NCBI GenBank assembly: GCA_031472005.1
Contig: PZJY01000009.1
Location: forward strand, 2,294,001 to 2,358,000
Source of the DNA: Tetracladium setigerum
Lineage: Eukaryota; Ascomycota; Leotiomycetes; Helotiales
Direction: 5' to 3'
DNA: 64,000 nt
Numbering within the stretch: position 1 is the stretch's first letter; each line of letters opens with the position of its first letter. Shown here one piece after another: positions 11,534 to 23,007 of this stretch. A model generated the notes under the pieces. That model did not search any database. It saw only the letters and a list, made by a program, of their open reading frames with translations, and was not told where the DNA came from. Position numbers and translations under genes: made by a program.

Positions 11534-13404
11534 ATGACGACGCGTTATCGTGTTGAATGTGAGCTTCCCCTCCCAAGTTCCGAAAGCCGTATCTAACCAC
11601 GAGTGTACTGTAGATGCCCTCAAGACTCATCGTCGCGACCAATTTATAGGTATGTTTTTTGCATTCCTGGAATCAATCTCTATCTCTCTGATAAAATTGA
11701 GGAGTCCTCAAAGTTTGAAACTCAATTTTCGACTTCTGTCCTCAATTCTCAATGCGCAACGCAGCTCAGCTGACCATTTTCCAGAATGGATCAAAGGGCT
11801 CCTGGCCGTACCGTTTGTCCTACACTCCCAACCAACGGGGTATTTGAGTCCAGGAAAAACACGGTCCAGCAGATGGCTGAGCAAGCTCACCGTCGTTATG
11901 CCGAGATTATGCAGGATGTAGAGGATATGATTGATGATCACAGTAAGCATAGCCCTTGCAAACTTCAGCCGTGAATCCTTCAATTCAAGTATTCCTCCGA
12001 AGAAGTTTGCAGCTAATCTTTTTGTGAAATGGACTAGTTGCACATCAGAAAGAAGGCACGCATACTCATTCAAAGTTGAAGCTTTTGGTTCCTAGTATAG
12101 GAACTTTCTTCACGAGGCTGCCTCTGGCGGATGCGTTTAGGTATCAGGATAAGAAACGCTTCATTTCTTCAAGACGGTTTGTACCGCCTTCGTTCAATGA
12201 TATTAGGGTCATTTTGAACACGGCACAACTGATGGGGATCACGGCTGGTCAATTAGAGCTTGCTACTTTTGATGGAGATGTGACTTTGTAAGTATTTCCA
12301 CCTGGGTCAGGTGCTTGTCATGTGATACTAACTCAAAATGCGTAGGTATGATGATGGACATAGTCTGGAGGCTTCGAATCCTGTTATTGAGAGACTTATC
12401 AGTAAATTTGCCCACAATCCGCAAGTCACATAGGCTAGATTGCTGACGAAGACCAGCATTGATGAGCTCCGACACTAAAATCGGAATTGTGACGGCGGCT
12501 GGGTACACAGAAGCAGAGAAGTATTATGGTCGTCTCCATGGAGTACTAGAAGCCATCAAAGCATCTGTCATTCTTACCCCGGCACAAAAACGAAACCTGA
12601 TTATCATGGGTAGGTACCTTGCCGCACATTTTCCCACTAACATAAAAATAAAAATAAACCAACTAGCTGCTAACCTCTTCCCCAGGCGGCGAATCCAACT
12701 TCCTCTTCACATACGACCCGGACTCCCCTTACCTCCTCAAATACCAACCGCGCAAAACCTGGATCGTCCCCAGCATGTCCACCTGGACCCAAGAAACCAT
12801 CACCTCCCTCCTCGACCTCGCCGAGCTCTCCCTCCGCGAATGCGTCGCCAACCTCTCTCTCCCAGCCACCCTCCTACGCAAGGAACGCGCCGTCGGCATC
12901 ATCCACTCCACCCCAGGTAAAAAGTTCCCGCGCGAAGCGCTAGAGGAAACGGTGCTTGTTGTGCAGAAGAAGCTTGAGATGAGTGAGATTGGGAAGCAGC
13001 TACCATTCTGTGCGTTTAATGGCGGGAATGATGTTTTTGTGGATATTGGGGATAAGAGTTGGGGGGTGATGGTTTGTCAGAATTATTTTGGGGCGCTTGA
13101 TACGTCGGCGACGGCGGAGGGAGGGAATGGAAATGGCACTTTAGAGACCCCGATCCAGGGTGACCGAACGCTACACGTAGGCGATCAATTCCTGAGCGCG
13201 GGCAGCAATGATTTCAAAGCGAGAGTGGTGGGGACGACGGCGTGGATTGCGAGTCCGGCTGAGACGGTGGAGCTGTTGGATGAGTTGGCGGAGTTAAGAG
13301 CGACGAAGGAGGCGAGAAAGTTAAAGGAGAAGGAGAGGGTTATGAAGAAGGATTTAATTGGGAAGATTGATAAGTTGTTTGAGGGGTATTCAATGAAGGA
13401 CTAG
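11534..13404 (+). CDS. ISN1: IMP-specific 5'-nucleotidase Isn1, one apparent frameshift
   Basis: Seven exons: 11534-11558, 11614-11649, 11785-11942, 12038-12287, 12346-12401, 12457-12609 and 12686-13404. The corrected product is about 465 residues, close to yeast Isn1. It hydrolyses IMP to inosine in purine turnover. Recognisable blocks are MTTRYRVEY, THRRDQFIEWIKGLL, LVPSIGTFFTRLPL, RRFVPPSFNDIR, the haloacid-dehalogenase nucleophile loop FDGDVTLYDDG, IGIVTAAGYTEAEKYYGRLHG, MGGESNFLF and LRKERAVGI. In exon 3 the frame changes between LHSQPTG and VFESRKN at the GGGG run 11837-11840; one extra G restores it, and the summed exon length (1397 nt) is one base short of whole codons. The C-terminal 60 residues are a charged helix. 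Confidence 0.92.
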
Positions 13405-16400
13405 GGTACTTAGGTGGGTAATTTGGTGAATCGATTGAAATGATGGTAGTTTAAACATTGTTTTTGGGAGTTTGGTGGTTGGTGTTGCAAGGGAGTGGGT
13501 GCGACTGGATAGTGGGGGCTAGTAAGGAATAAGATTTATGAGTATTCCTTCGTTTCCTTTTCGTTTCGTTTCCTAATAGGGCTTTGAAAAATGAGTATGG
13601 TAAAATTCCGCATGTCAAAATTTCAGATTGAATTACTGGACGTGAAGAAGTTAAGAAGTACATCCAACAGCTCTCAGTAGACGGGAAAGGGTCATTCATG
13701 TGCTCATATAGGCCATAAATCCGTTTCTCTACAACAGTATAGAACATAATTATGTGAAGTGGAGTGAAACTGTAGTACAGTATAGAAATAAATTTACAAG
13801 TTTACTCTTCGTTGTTGGTTTTTGACCAAGGAAAAAGTGTAGTATCGATTTTCTTTATGTTTAATTACTGACACAATCTGGAGAATATGAAGTTTGATGA
13901 CATCTATTTCTTGGAAATAACTTATAAAGTGCCTTTGAACGTAGCGCGCGTTCGTTGGGGGAGATAGGTCTGGGCAAGAGGGTAAAGGAACACATTATTG
14001 TCCACGTCGTCAACCCCGGCCAAGTCGTTCCTTGCGTTATCTCAAGGTACTTCAAGTATAATTAGAACAAGATTCCGCACTTTAATTCATGAATCAATCA
14101 AGCTTTAAAATAGTATAAGAAATCGTAGTGTTTGTCTCTAAAAGACTGTACTTGGTTTCCCTACAGTAGGTTTACAATGCTATCTTGCCATTGCTTTGCA
14201 CAGGCAAAATTCTGACGCTAAACATTGGTCAGACTTATAGGCAAAGCGAGTATATCTCTGGCCATCATCTGTTGGTTGAGGAACTCGTGTTAATGTTGAT
14301 ACTTAAGCAGTCGAGATCGACTTTTCGTGCTTCGTGGCCCTGGAGGTGTTCAAATTGGGTGCATTCTTGCATTGGCTCCACGTGGAGAGATCTGCAAAAT
14401 TGCCAGGCAAGCGCTTTAGTAAAGCTTGAAGGAAAGAAAATCAAGGAAGTTTTCCCAGAGATTAAAAGCAGTACACCACGTGACATTGAGCTACTGTAGT
14501 CTGAAACATGCCCGCTTATCACGCCTTCACCTCCACCAGCTCCGTCTCGCAATCAATTGATTATCCCATGTTCGTCCGGGTTTTATATTAATTAATGTGG
14601 GTGAAGGTACCACTTAGTGAGCGTCATGACGACGCTGACAGTTCAAGTAAAGGGGATGAATAATTGCGGGGTATAGGTGTTACGAAAATGGTCCCAGGAG
14701 TGGCCTAACTCCCGGGAGCACGTGAGGTCCTAGGAATACGGCTCACAGGAGTATATAATAGTCTAGGAGTTCAAGGTTTAAGAGTAATATAAGTATTAGG
14801 AATTAAGTCACTCCTAGGATTTACTTTAAGAAAACTCTTATATTTAACCCTAACTATTATACCTTTCTTACACGTGACTGTGATGACTATAATCACCTGC
14901 CTCACACGTGAACAATCTCTGGGTTATATTATAAGCGACGCCAACCCTTATTCCAGTAATATAGTTAATCATAATAATTATTCTATAAGTACCACCCTAG
15001 CCATTATATTCCAAGTACTTAATACACTCGTGTTAGAATAGACACAGGAGGTTGGAGCGATATCGGAAAGAGAAGCTATCCTTTCCATCGCATCTTCGCA
15101 GCACTAAAGTGTTCACTTGATAGACGACCATATCTTCCATTCACAAGTTTTTAAGTAAAGAGAACACCCTAGAACGGATTAACTGTAAGGACGGAGGCTA
15201 GCCAATCTCTCCTTTTATATTATGGATTTCCTGGCGGAGGGCTTTCAGAGCCCTGGTAAAAGTGCGATAAGTCATCCCGCCTCTCTCTGCGTTATATGGA
15301 AAGGGTATGATTGATTGATTAATTATATCATACAGCTTCGGCGCCAGTTGCTGAAGTGAGTCTCACCGCATCTGGCAGACACACTTCACTTCATCACAAC
15401 TAGAGTGACTAGCAACCTCCTCCACTGAATAGTCTGGCTCCTATCTACGTCTATATATATCCGTGTCAAGGAGTGCTTTGTGTCTTTCTTATATGCATGG
15501 TTCATTAGCAGCCGCTTCTATTATCCTTTATATGTCAAATTACCTTTAGTCTCTACTACTAGTAAACATTCATTTAACTCTCTTCCATCAATCTTCAAAT
15601 TCGTGACTTCTCCTAAACCTATTATTATAGTGTCCTCGGGTGAAGTGCAAATACAGACTAAAATTTTCTAAATTTAGGCGGTTAAGCGCATGCCGGCTCA
15701 TATCTCAACCTGTTCTATATGTGGTGATTCCGCTCTAATACTAATAGTTCTTTCGGGGACTGTAGACGATTCGTGTGGGCAAGGCACTGATAATCTGCGA
15801 TTAGCGCTAAGAGAGGCGTGGGGAGAATATTGCAGCTTTTGTTCTATATATTGTGATGGTTGCTATGTATAAGATCGACATAATAATGGCATCATCGGGG
15901 GAGACTAATCGACTAATAGTGTGGGCATTACTTTTTAGCCTAAGATTGGGAGGCGAGGCAAGTTCCACTCCTTGTTTTCTATGTGGTGATAAGTCGTGCG
16001 TCGAGATCGAGTAGTCTAGTTGTCGTCACTAGATTAAAGACTTCAGAAGATTTAGATATTAAGTGAGGCTTCGGGTCTCTGGTGAGACGTGCTATAAATA
16101 GTTAAAAATAGTACCGCGGTATAAGGTTCCTATGTTACAGCTGAGTATGAAGTCTATTCCGTGGAAGAAGAAGGGCTATTTCTCGTGGTCATCGTGGTGT
16201 TATTATCGGTGCGTGCTTGGTAGAAGTGACGAGTATCTCTTCAGATTGATTAAAACGGGCGCTCGCTGGGCTAGGCATGCTAAAAAGGAAAATGCTCAGC
16301 CCAAGAGGCTAGTTCTGACCCTTCTGAAGGACTTTCAAGATGCTTTGAGATGTGCTTTCCAACAATTTAAGTTGTGCTTTTTGTGATGTTTTTCGTTGAG

Positions 16401-17101
16401 TTTAAGCAAATAACACCAAATGACGAATCGCCTGACATGTGAAAGATAGCACCATAGGTTTAGAGAAGGGAAGTGTGCCGTTGGTGGTGGACCGGGAAGA
16501 CGATACGCAGGTGCGATCTGCTTCGCTTAACCTCCTAGCAACGCATCGTATGACAACCACTAGGAGACAGTATCTCAACCTTGCTGAAGCACATAATAAG
16601 TACGCCTCAGCCCGGATCACAAAGCCATGTCTTACAATATTGCTTCTCTTTTCATACCCTATACCAAAGACTTGTAACATCTGTCAATAAAGCTGCACAA
16701 CATCGGACATGCCAAGTATAGGGCTTAGCGAGAAATAAACTTAAACTTTACAGCTTTACGCAGCAAACCCAAAGTAAAAATTCGCATTAATAAGTCGTAA
16801 ACGCTATAAGTCTTGGTGAATCACTACTGCTTCGCTAATAAAAAACATATTAGAGATATGGTACTCAAGAGGCGTAATTTAAACCAGGAATAAGCATTTT
16901 CTTTTCAGCTTGATGGGAATGACAATATGATTTATTGCGATTTTGAGACAGCGTAAGGCGCCTGGAAGTTGTGTTGAGAAGTGATAGTGATAGAAGTATG
17001 CCTTGTTAATTTATAGTGCAAGAAACAGGTATATAATGTGAGCATATCCCTGCGCAATACACTCTCTTCACCATTGCAATTCAAGGATTGTTCCTAACAA
17101 G
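13405..17101. other. AT-rich, gene-poor block with repeat relics
   Basis: This 3.7-kb stretch shows stop-dense frames on both strands and no family signature. It includes a TGTTACG-started segment at 14678 with LTR-like composition (TATATAA at about 14754, paired CACGTG motifs at 14720, 14872 and 14906). It also includes a short Cys-containing open frame at 15690-15872 and a related 18-base motif at 15711 and 15973. I read it as decayed transposon sequence, possibly altered by repeat-induced point mutation (RIP), with the M43 gene promoter at the right end. Confidence 0.5.
14678..15045. mobile_element. Possible solo LTR relic (weak)
   Basis: The segment opens with TGTTACGAAAATGG, a start typical of fungal Gypsy-type LTRs, and carries a TATATAA box and CACGTGA motifs. 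I could not identify a matching CGTAACA-like right end or a target-site duplication, so the right boundary is a guess. Confidence 0.2.
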
Positions 17102-19118
17102 ATGCAGCTCTCTATTGCTTTATTGCTTCTGGCACCATTGGTGCACTGCCAAACTGAATCTCTTATTACTTCTTCTCTTACTAAAGCTGGAACGCCTACC
17201 ACTTTCGACATCACATCTCCAACAATTTCAGAGCCCATCGTCACGCCAACAACGACAATTGAGCAACCTATAAATAGAGACACGTCCGTTACTTCTAAAG
17301 CCTCACCGACTACCAGCGAGGGATCAGCTTTCACAACAAGCGTCCTCTCAAAGACAAGCACAAGTGCTACAGATACATCAAGCAGCTCTACCACAACCGA
17401 CTTGGACGACGAAACAGAAATCACTACCACTGCAAGTATCAAGCCTGAGAGTACTTCCGACGCGGAACTAGATGCCGCAGGCTCGTTTCCAGCTACACGT
17501 GAATTGACTCCAGACGAAAGCGTAGCAGTAACAGCACTTGATATAGAGGCCTATACAGACCTACTCATCAATGCACCCTTGCCATCAGACCCCAACGCTG
17601 ACCCTGAGGACAACGTCATCGCCCTTCCAGCATGTCCCGTCAGTGGCACTGCAATCGAGAAGCGAGGATGGTTTGATAAACCACCCAAGCGTCCCGTGTT
17701 CTATCCTTGCTTGCCGACTCAGCTATTCATTGACGTTATCTATAACTATGTACCACCCGGTGTCATAGAGCTGGAGGATCGTGCGACGTTGAAAAGAAGA
17801 GTTGCGAAGCAGGTAAGGTCTTCACTTATATATCCCGCTACTAAGAATAATAATAAATTGTTAATTATATAGCACGCATATTTTGTTAAAGCCCTGGCAT
17901 ACTTTAACATCGACCTCCTCAACGGCGAGCTAATAATCCGAAAAGCCACACCCCTTGCGGCCGAGTTCACGGACCACTACTTCTCCGAAAACGTAACCGA
18001 GGAATCGAAACGTTTCAGCCCAATCAATACATTGTATCGCAAGAGAACGCGTTCCGGTAGTGCTGAGACCTTGAATGTCTGGATCGTTGAGCAGATTAGG
18101 AGCGATAAAGAGGGATTCACCACGAATGGGGTGAGCTTCAAGCTCTCGAGTCCTAATATCCGGCCATAGAGAATTGACTAATGCTGTGAGGATATTAGTA
18201 CGCTCAATTTCCCGAGGAAAAGCAATTCAACACCGACGGGGTGGTTCTGGCCCGCGAAGCACTGCGTTCCGAGGACGATGCTATCGCCAACGCAGACCCC
18301 AAGCGACGAGGCAATACACTGGTGCATGAGTTTGGTCATTGGATGGGCTTGATTCACACGTTTGGTGACTCGAATTGTGGTCGTGATGACGGTTTCGCCG
18401 ATACACCTCAAACATCAGATCTTTTACCTGGACGGCAAGAGAGGTATCAAGCCATCTGTGGTCGACCCGATCTCAAGAAGAGATGGATCCACAACTATAT
18501 GAGCGTGAGTGCCCCCTCACTAAAGCCCCTCTGTTAAACATGCGTTAAGGGACTTCTTATTGAGTAAATAATTGACTGACTTTATCACAGTACTCCCCAG
18601 TCCGTAGTACCTACGTCGATAAGCCCGAGTCATGGAACCCACGATCCTTCAGCCCTAATCAACGCGCCGCCATGTTTTCGCGCTTCTTCTATTGGCGATT
18701 AGGCCAGCAATTCTCCACCCAGTTCTGCAAGGAAACCCGCGATCTCCAGCGCCGCGCCGAAGAGAAAGCAACCCTCCTCGCTGATCTCCTCCTAAACAAC
18801 TGCTCGATCGCAATCCAAGACGTTTACCAAGAAGATACGATCCCCTTGCCGAAGAGTGAATTGAAAAGCTACGCCGAGGTCGCAAGTAGTTTGCAGGCCA
18901 GTCCGACGACGAATACGGGCCTGTATGCGCCAAAGACAGCGAGTGTTGGGACTGGGACGGGGGTTGCGGCGGCGACTGGGACTGAAAGTACAGCACCGAG
19001 TAGTACTGGTCCTGCACAAGTTAGTCCTTCAGGTGCAATGAGTTTCAGGGGTAGTAGTGCGCTTGCTGTAGTTGTTGCTGGATTTTGTGTGCTGGTAGGG
19101 GCGATGCTGATGATGTAG
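17102..19118 (+). CDS. Secreted M43 (pappalysin-type) zinc metallopeptidase with GPI-type tail
   Basis: Four exons (17102-17812, 17873-18130, 18199-18504, 18591-19118) give 600 residues. An N-terminal signal peptide (MQLSIALLLLAPLVHC) is followed by a Ser/Thr-rich pro-region of about 150 residues. An EKRGW site near residue 190 fits Kex2-type processing. The catalytic motif HEFGHWMGLIH is at about residue 366, in the extended zinc site HExxHxxGLxH of family M43, followed by the GFADTP block. The NYMSY motif of exon 3/4 supplies the Met-turn. The C-terminus is Ser/Thr/Gly-rich and ends in a hydrophobic segment with no charged residue after it, as in GPI-anchored proteins. Most fungal M43 enzymes are shorter and freely secreted, so the pro-region and tail are unusual. 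It sits between two AT-rich repeat blocks. Confidence 0.85.
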
Positions 19119-19503
19119 AGCTAAGGGTACTGTCCCCCCTCCGCAATGGAAGGTGGAGACAGATTTGGTACTTGACTACGGGCACTTCCTAGGGTGTTAG
19201 AATACTCATCATCACTCTCACCGCTTCTTAATTAGATAGCTTTAACGGTTATTATTTATAAGTCTTCAGCACTGTGTAAGGCCATCAATTATATCAATAA
19301 CAGCCTGACACCTCTTCCACTAGCTCTATCTTGGAGAGACACCAAGTCAAAATGCGATAAAGAAGAACGTCTCTTCTCTCTGACTATGAACGAGTTCAGT
19401 ATCATACGAAATAATGTTAAGCTCAAATTTGTACACCGTAGCCGCTTTCACCCGGTCTCCGGTCATTATTTGACCGTTCTCTGCTATACTATATCGCTCT
19501 TAG

Positions 19504-19899
19504 CTAGAGAATACTAGCACTAGGTCGGATACCGCGCGTATACAGAAATTAGAACCTCTAGGAATTTTAACTTCCTCTATACTTCAATTACTAATCATTA
19601 AAGCATTCTTTTTTCTCTCCCTTATCATTATAGCATATACCGAAGCAATCGGATGGGTCTCAGTTGCGTTCACTTCAGCTACAGCGATTCTCACTCTAAT
19701 CATCCTAGCTATTCAATGGGTGTAAGCTCGCCGACTTCTTCAAGGGTGTAGAACTGACTGGGACATAGCAGTCGACTCTCTTAAAGAAGATCCTAGAGGG
19801 CCTGCTTTCAAGCGATTGAGGGAGCCCTTCAACTTAAGTGGAAAGACTAGATTTATTGTTGGGATGGATATTCATAAGCGGCAAGGTTTAAGTAATTAG
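19504..19899 (+). pseudogene. Decayed membrane-protein gene fragment
   Basis: One frame runs 132 codons from just after a stop at 19501 to TAG at 19897-19899, broken only by TAA at 19723-19725. Before the break it encodes two hydrophobic helices (LLIIKAFFFLSLIIIAY and SVAFTSATAILTLIILAI, ending IQWV). After it comes a soluble, protein-like stretch containing DWDIAVDSLKEDPRGPAF and TRFIVGMDIHK. TAA where CAA would read Gln is the CpA-to-TpA change typical of RIP. No start codon or upstream exon is evident. I do not recognise the family. Confidence 0.45.
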
Positions 19900-20110
19900 G
19901 CAGTTGTGTCAGTTAGTTAATAAAAGTGCTATTTGGTATCCTGCCACTGTATCTTAGGGTTATGGGTTTAAGTCTTATATTTTTAATAGTTTAAAAGCTA
20001 AAGACTATATACTTAAAGTGCTATTTATATATTGTTATTATCGAACTGTATATTAATCGAGAAAGTACTTTTAACTTATTATAAGAGTATATTTAGGGTT
20101 AGGGGTTCAA

Positions 20111-20431
20111 TGTGACGGTTCAGACCGTTGTTGAGCCTCAGTGTTCACGATCACACTTTAGTGTATGACTAAGCAAACCCCACAAATGGGGACAACTCCC
20201 ATATTAACAGTTACTACCGAAATCACTTCGTACAAAGATAGTATTAGAGAGAAAATCTCTTCTAAAGAAAGTGGAGATATAAGGGGGTTGTACGACAACT
20301 ATAGATATTAGATCTTCCCCGTGGAAGTTTCTTCTTAACTCTTTAGTTTATTCTTCTTATATTCAAACCAGACACTCGATTCACTTGGCAGACTTGGGTC
20401 GACCCGTGACATGGAGTTACAATCGGTCACA
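20111..20431. mobile_element. Putative solo LTR, 321 bp
   Basis: The left end TGTGACGGTT and the right end AATCGGTCACA are imperfect inverted copies (TGTGAC on both outer edges), giving the TG...CA termini of an LTR. The five flanking bases on each side (TTCAA, ATAGC) do not match, so there is no intact target-site duplication. No internal retrotransposon coding sequence is recognisable nearby. Confidence 0.4.
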
Positions 20432-21415
20432 ATAGCGGGAAGTTGTTATTAAGTGCCAATTTTAATGAAAATGGCACGGTGGCAGATGCAACAGTGTTTA
20501 GGACGGCTAGGAGACTAATAGATGGAAAAGTTTATTAGAAATAGTCTCGTAGCTACTTTCACTCAAAAGTCCCTAACTTGTCTAATAAGTAAATGCTATA
20601 TTCCTACCTCCTCATCCACTGGTATTTGAGACTTGCTGGTTTTAGAGATGCTAGTATTAGAGAACCGGCAAGGCTCTCTAACCCTTATCATAAGGCTTAA
20701 GATAATACGTAACCTTTATAACGTTTCTAGCACGTAAGTCGTTATATTACTTATTATTTTTAATAACGCTTTATTAAATAATAATATATAATTTATTTCT
20801 AAAATATATATTATATTATTTATTATTAATAAGTTTATTTATATTAATAGTAAGATATCGCTTTATACTACCTTTATCGCCTCGTATGCTCCCCCACCCC
20901 CTATTTCCTATAAAGAGTAAGCTATCCCCTTTTAAATCTCCTCAACTTAAAGTAACTTATTATACTCGTAATGCAGCCTTGAATTCGGACCACGATTATT
21001 GTACGCACTCCCATATGCCTCTACACAGTGACTCCCGGATCGTGATGTTACACTTCTATTAGTATGCAGCAAAGCGAAGAGATACGTATACATATATTAT
21101 TAATTTTGAGGACTGTGGGGTCGCAGCTTATATATATTATCTCATATTCTGAATAGTAATTTGGTATGTGCTATTTATCATTTCATTAGAAAATTTGTCT
21201 ATTCGGCCCTCCGCAATGTATTGTTCTTAGTATATAGAGCAGCCAAAGGTCGAAAAAAGGAGGCATGGCCTGCTAAAACAAAGTGATACATTTTCTAATA
21301 TATACTTTCAAATTACTATTTGATGGGATTATGACTATTATAGGGATTTAGATAATTGTGACAAAAAGAAAGAATCAAGATATGCAAATGCTTACCTTCG
21401 AGTTCTTGAGATTTT

Positions 21416-21508
21416 CTAAACTTTAGTATCTAGCACATCAGGCTCTTCGGCATTATAGCCAGTGCTAACATATTCCTCCACTTCTCTTACACGATCAACG
21501 ACCCACTA
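21416..21508 (-). pseudogene. Former C-terminal end of the SUKH gene beyond the nonsense codon
   Basis: Directly after the TAG at 21508-21506 the same frame continues 29 codons to a second TAG at 21418-21416. The encoded stretch WVVDRVREVEEYVSTGY has the amphipathic helix character expected at the end of the domain. It could be restored by readthrough or editing, or may simply be dead. Confidence 0.5.
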
Positions 21509-23007
21509 TTTCACCGAGTTTCGTACCGTATTTGACTCTTGCCAATGCGCCTTGACAGTATATAGATACTGTCCAGCAACCGCCTTCCTTCTCTTGGCAC
21601 TCTTTTTCCATAATTGTGGTGGTATGAGATTGTGGATATATGCATCACACACACTACCGGGCTGAACCCAAAGTATGCTGCCACCTGCATGATTGCCACG
21701 TTTTCGCTTCCCACTTACCAAACCCTCGTCTGAATTATCTGCATCGGGATTTGCAATTGATATGTTTTGGATACCTGCCATTCCACCTTCAAGAAAGTGC
21801 CAGCCTCCTCTGAACCTGAAAAGACGTTTATCAGCATGTTTTGAACCCGAAAGAGAGGTGCTTCATACCCATTCGCTACCCTAATCATTTCCTTGAAGTC
21901 ATCAGGTAAAGTACCAACTGTCTCTTCTGCAGCAGCAATTTCTTCCTCAGTAGCTGGCGGAAAGAGTATATCATCTTCGCTGGTAAGTCCCTGCTTCCTA
22001 TAACTCTTGCTGTAAACCTTCCAGGCGGCAACTTTGAGGCGATCTAATAACTCAGTCCACGAGATTCCATCTAAGAAACCCTGTTGACCTTTGGTAATTC
22101 TGCTTTCCATTGCAGCTTTGACACCCGCTACAATATCCTTTGCGTCATTTTCCCTGATATAGTAACTATTGCGTTCGGGCCCTCTACTTGCGAAGATTGG
22201 CAACACCTCAAAAATACCTGGTACCTGTAGATACTTATAGGCTCCCGCTTGAGGTATACCTTCAAGGCTCGAGGCAAATTCCAGTATATCTGCAGCAGCC
22301 TCCAAGTCTCCAACCTCAATGGCTAAACTCAACGCAGCAGTTCGGTCTATTAGTTCGAAATGTATAAACTGGCGAGGTTCGGTAGTCCATTTGTTGCCAT
22401 AGCGAGATGGCTGACTATACAACTTCAAAGCTGCTTGGAGTGCTTCTTGACATGCCGTCTTTTCAGGCTTCAGGCCGACCTCACTAGGGACGAGCAAGCG
22501 ATGAGAGCAGTATGAGATGACCATCGGGTCATCAGTCTCACGCCACTGATGTAGATCCGTTGCGCCGAACTTCACGTGAGGATGCCTTTCAAGCGCATAT
22601 TCCAACCATCGTTGACAGAACTCTTCGCTACGACCACCACAAAGAGATTTGCGAAATTGATCTAGTTCCCACACAAATTGCGGGTCCAAGGGGACTGTCT
22701 CATCAGGAGGGCGTTTGTAGTCCGGGTGACTCTCAAAGAAGCACTGTGCGGTGTGTCCAAGCTGGAGAATGTTCAAGCCTACTGGTCGTCTCTTGGGATT
22801 CGCTTTCATCAAGCACGCATCGAAACTGGCCATGGCAAGAATCAACTCATAAAAGATATCGAGATGATTAGCAAAAAGAATTTGCTCGGCGACCTTGCTG
22901 ATGTCTGCCAACCCGAATGAGAAAGGATTCTTGTCGTACAGGATATGATCTGTTATCACGGAGAGTGGGACGGTGCGTCCATTCCCTAGAACGGTAGGAG
23001 AACTCAT
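21506..23007 (-). CDS. SMI1/KNR4-domain (SUKH) protein, apparently cut short by a nonsense codon
   Basis: Two exons, 23007-21869 and 21815-21506, give 482 residues. The first 330 residues are an uncharacterised helical region. From about 347 the SMI1/KNR4 (SUKH) fold begins, with PPATEEEIAAAEETVG, LPDDFKEMIRVANGF, then WHFLEGGMAGI and the IPPQLWKKSA strand. SMI1/KNR4 proteins link cell-wall signalling in yeast; related SUKH proteins are immunity factors in bacteria. The frame stops at TAG (21508-21506) after RNSVK but stays open for 29 more codons to 21416, reading WVVDRVREVEEYV, which looks like the normal end of this domain. CAG to TAG would explain it. I chose the ATG at 23007; the open frame further upstream has no ATG. 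Confidence 0.75.

Larger units (their letters stand above)
19119..21505. other. AT-rich repeat-laden block
   Basis: This holds a decayed membrane-protein gene (19504-19899), an LTR-like segment (20111-20431), and an almost pure A/T stretch at about 20740-20860 of the kind left by RIP. The rest is stop-dense in all frames. Its left end is the 3' flank of the M43 gene. Confidence 0.5.

Noticed and set aside
14185..14499. 104-codon open frame
   Set aside because: Composition looks random and there is no recognisable motif or intron structure.
16402..16690. Overlapping open frames on both strands, 83 and 92 codons
   Set aside because: No start context, no domain and no codon bias; both lie in the decayed AT-rich block.
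20089..20101. TTAGGGTTAGGGG, telomere-like
   Set aside because: Fewer than two perfect units, inside a repeat relic; not an internal telomere array.
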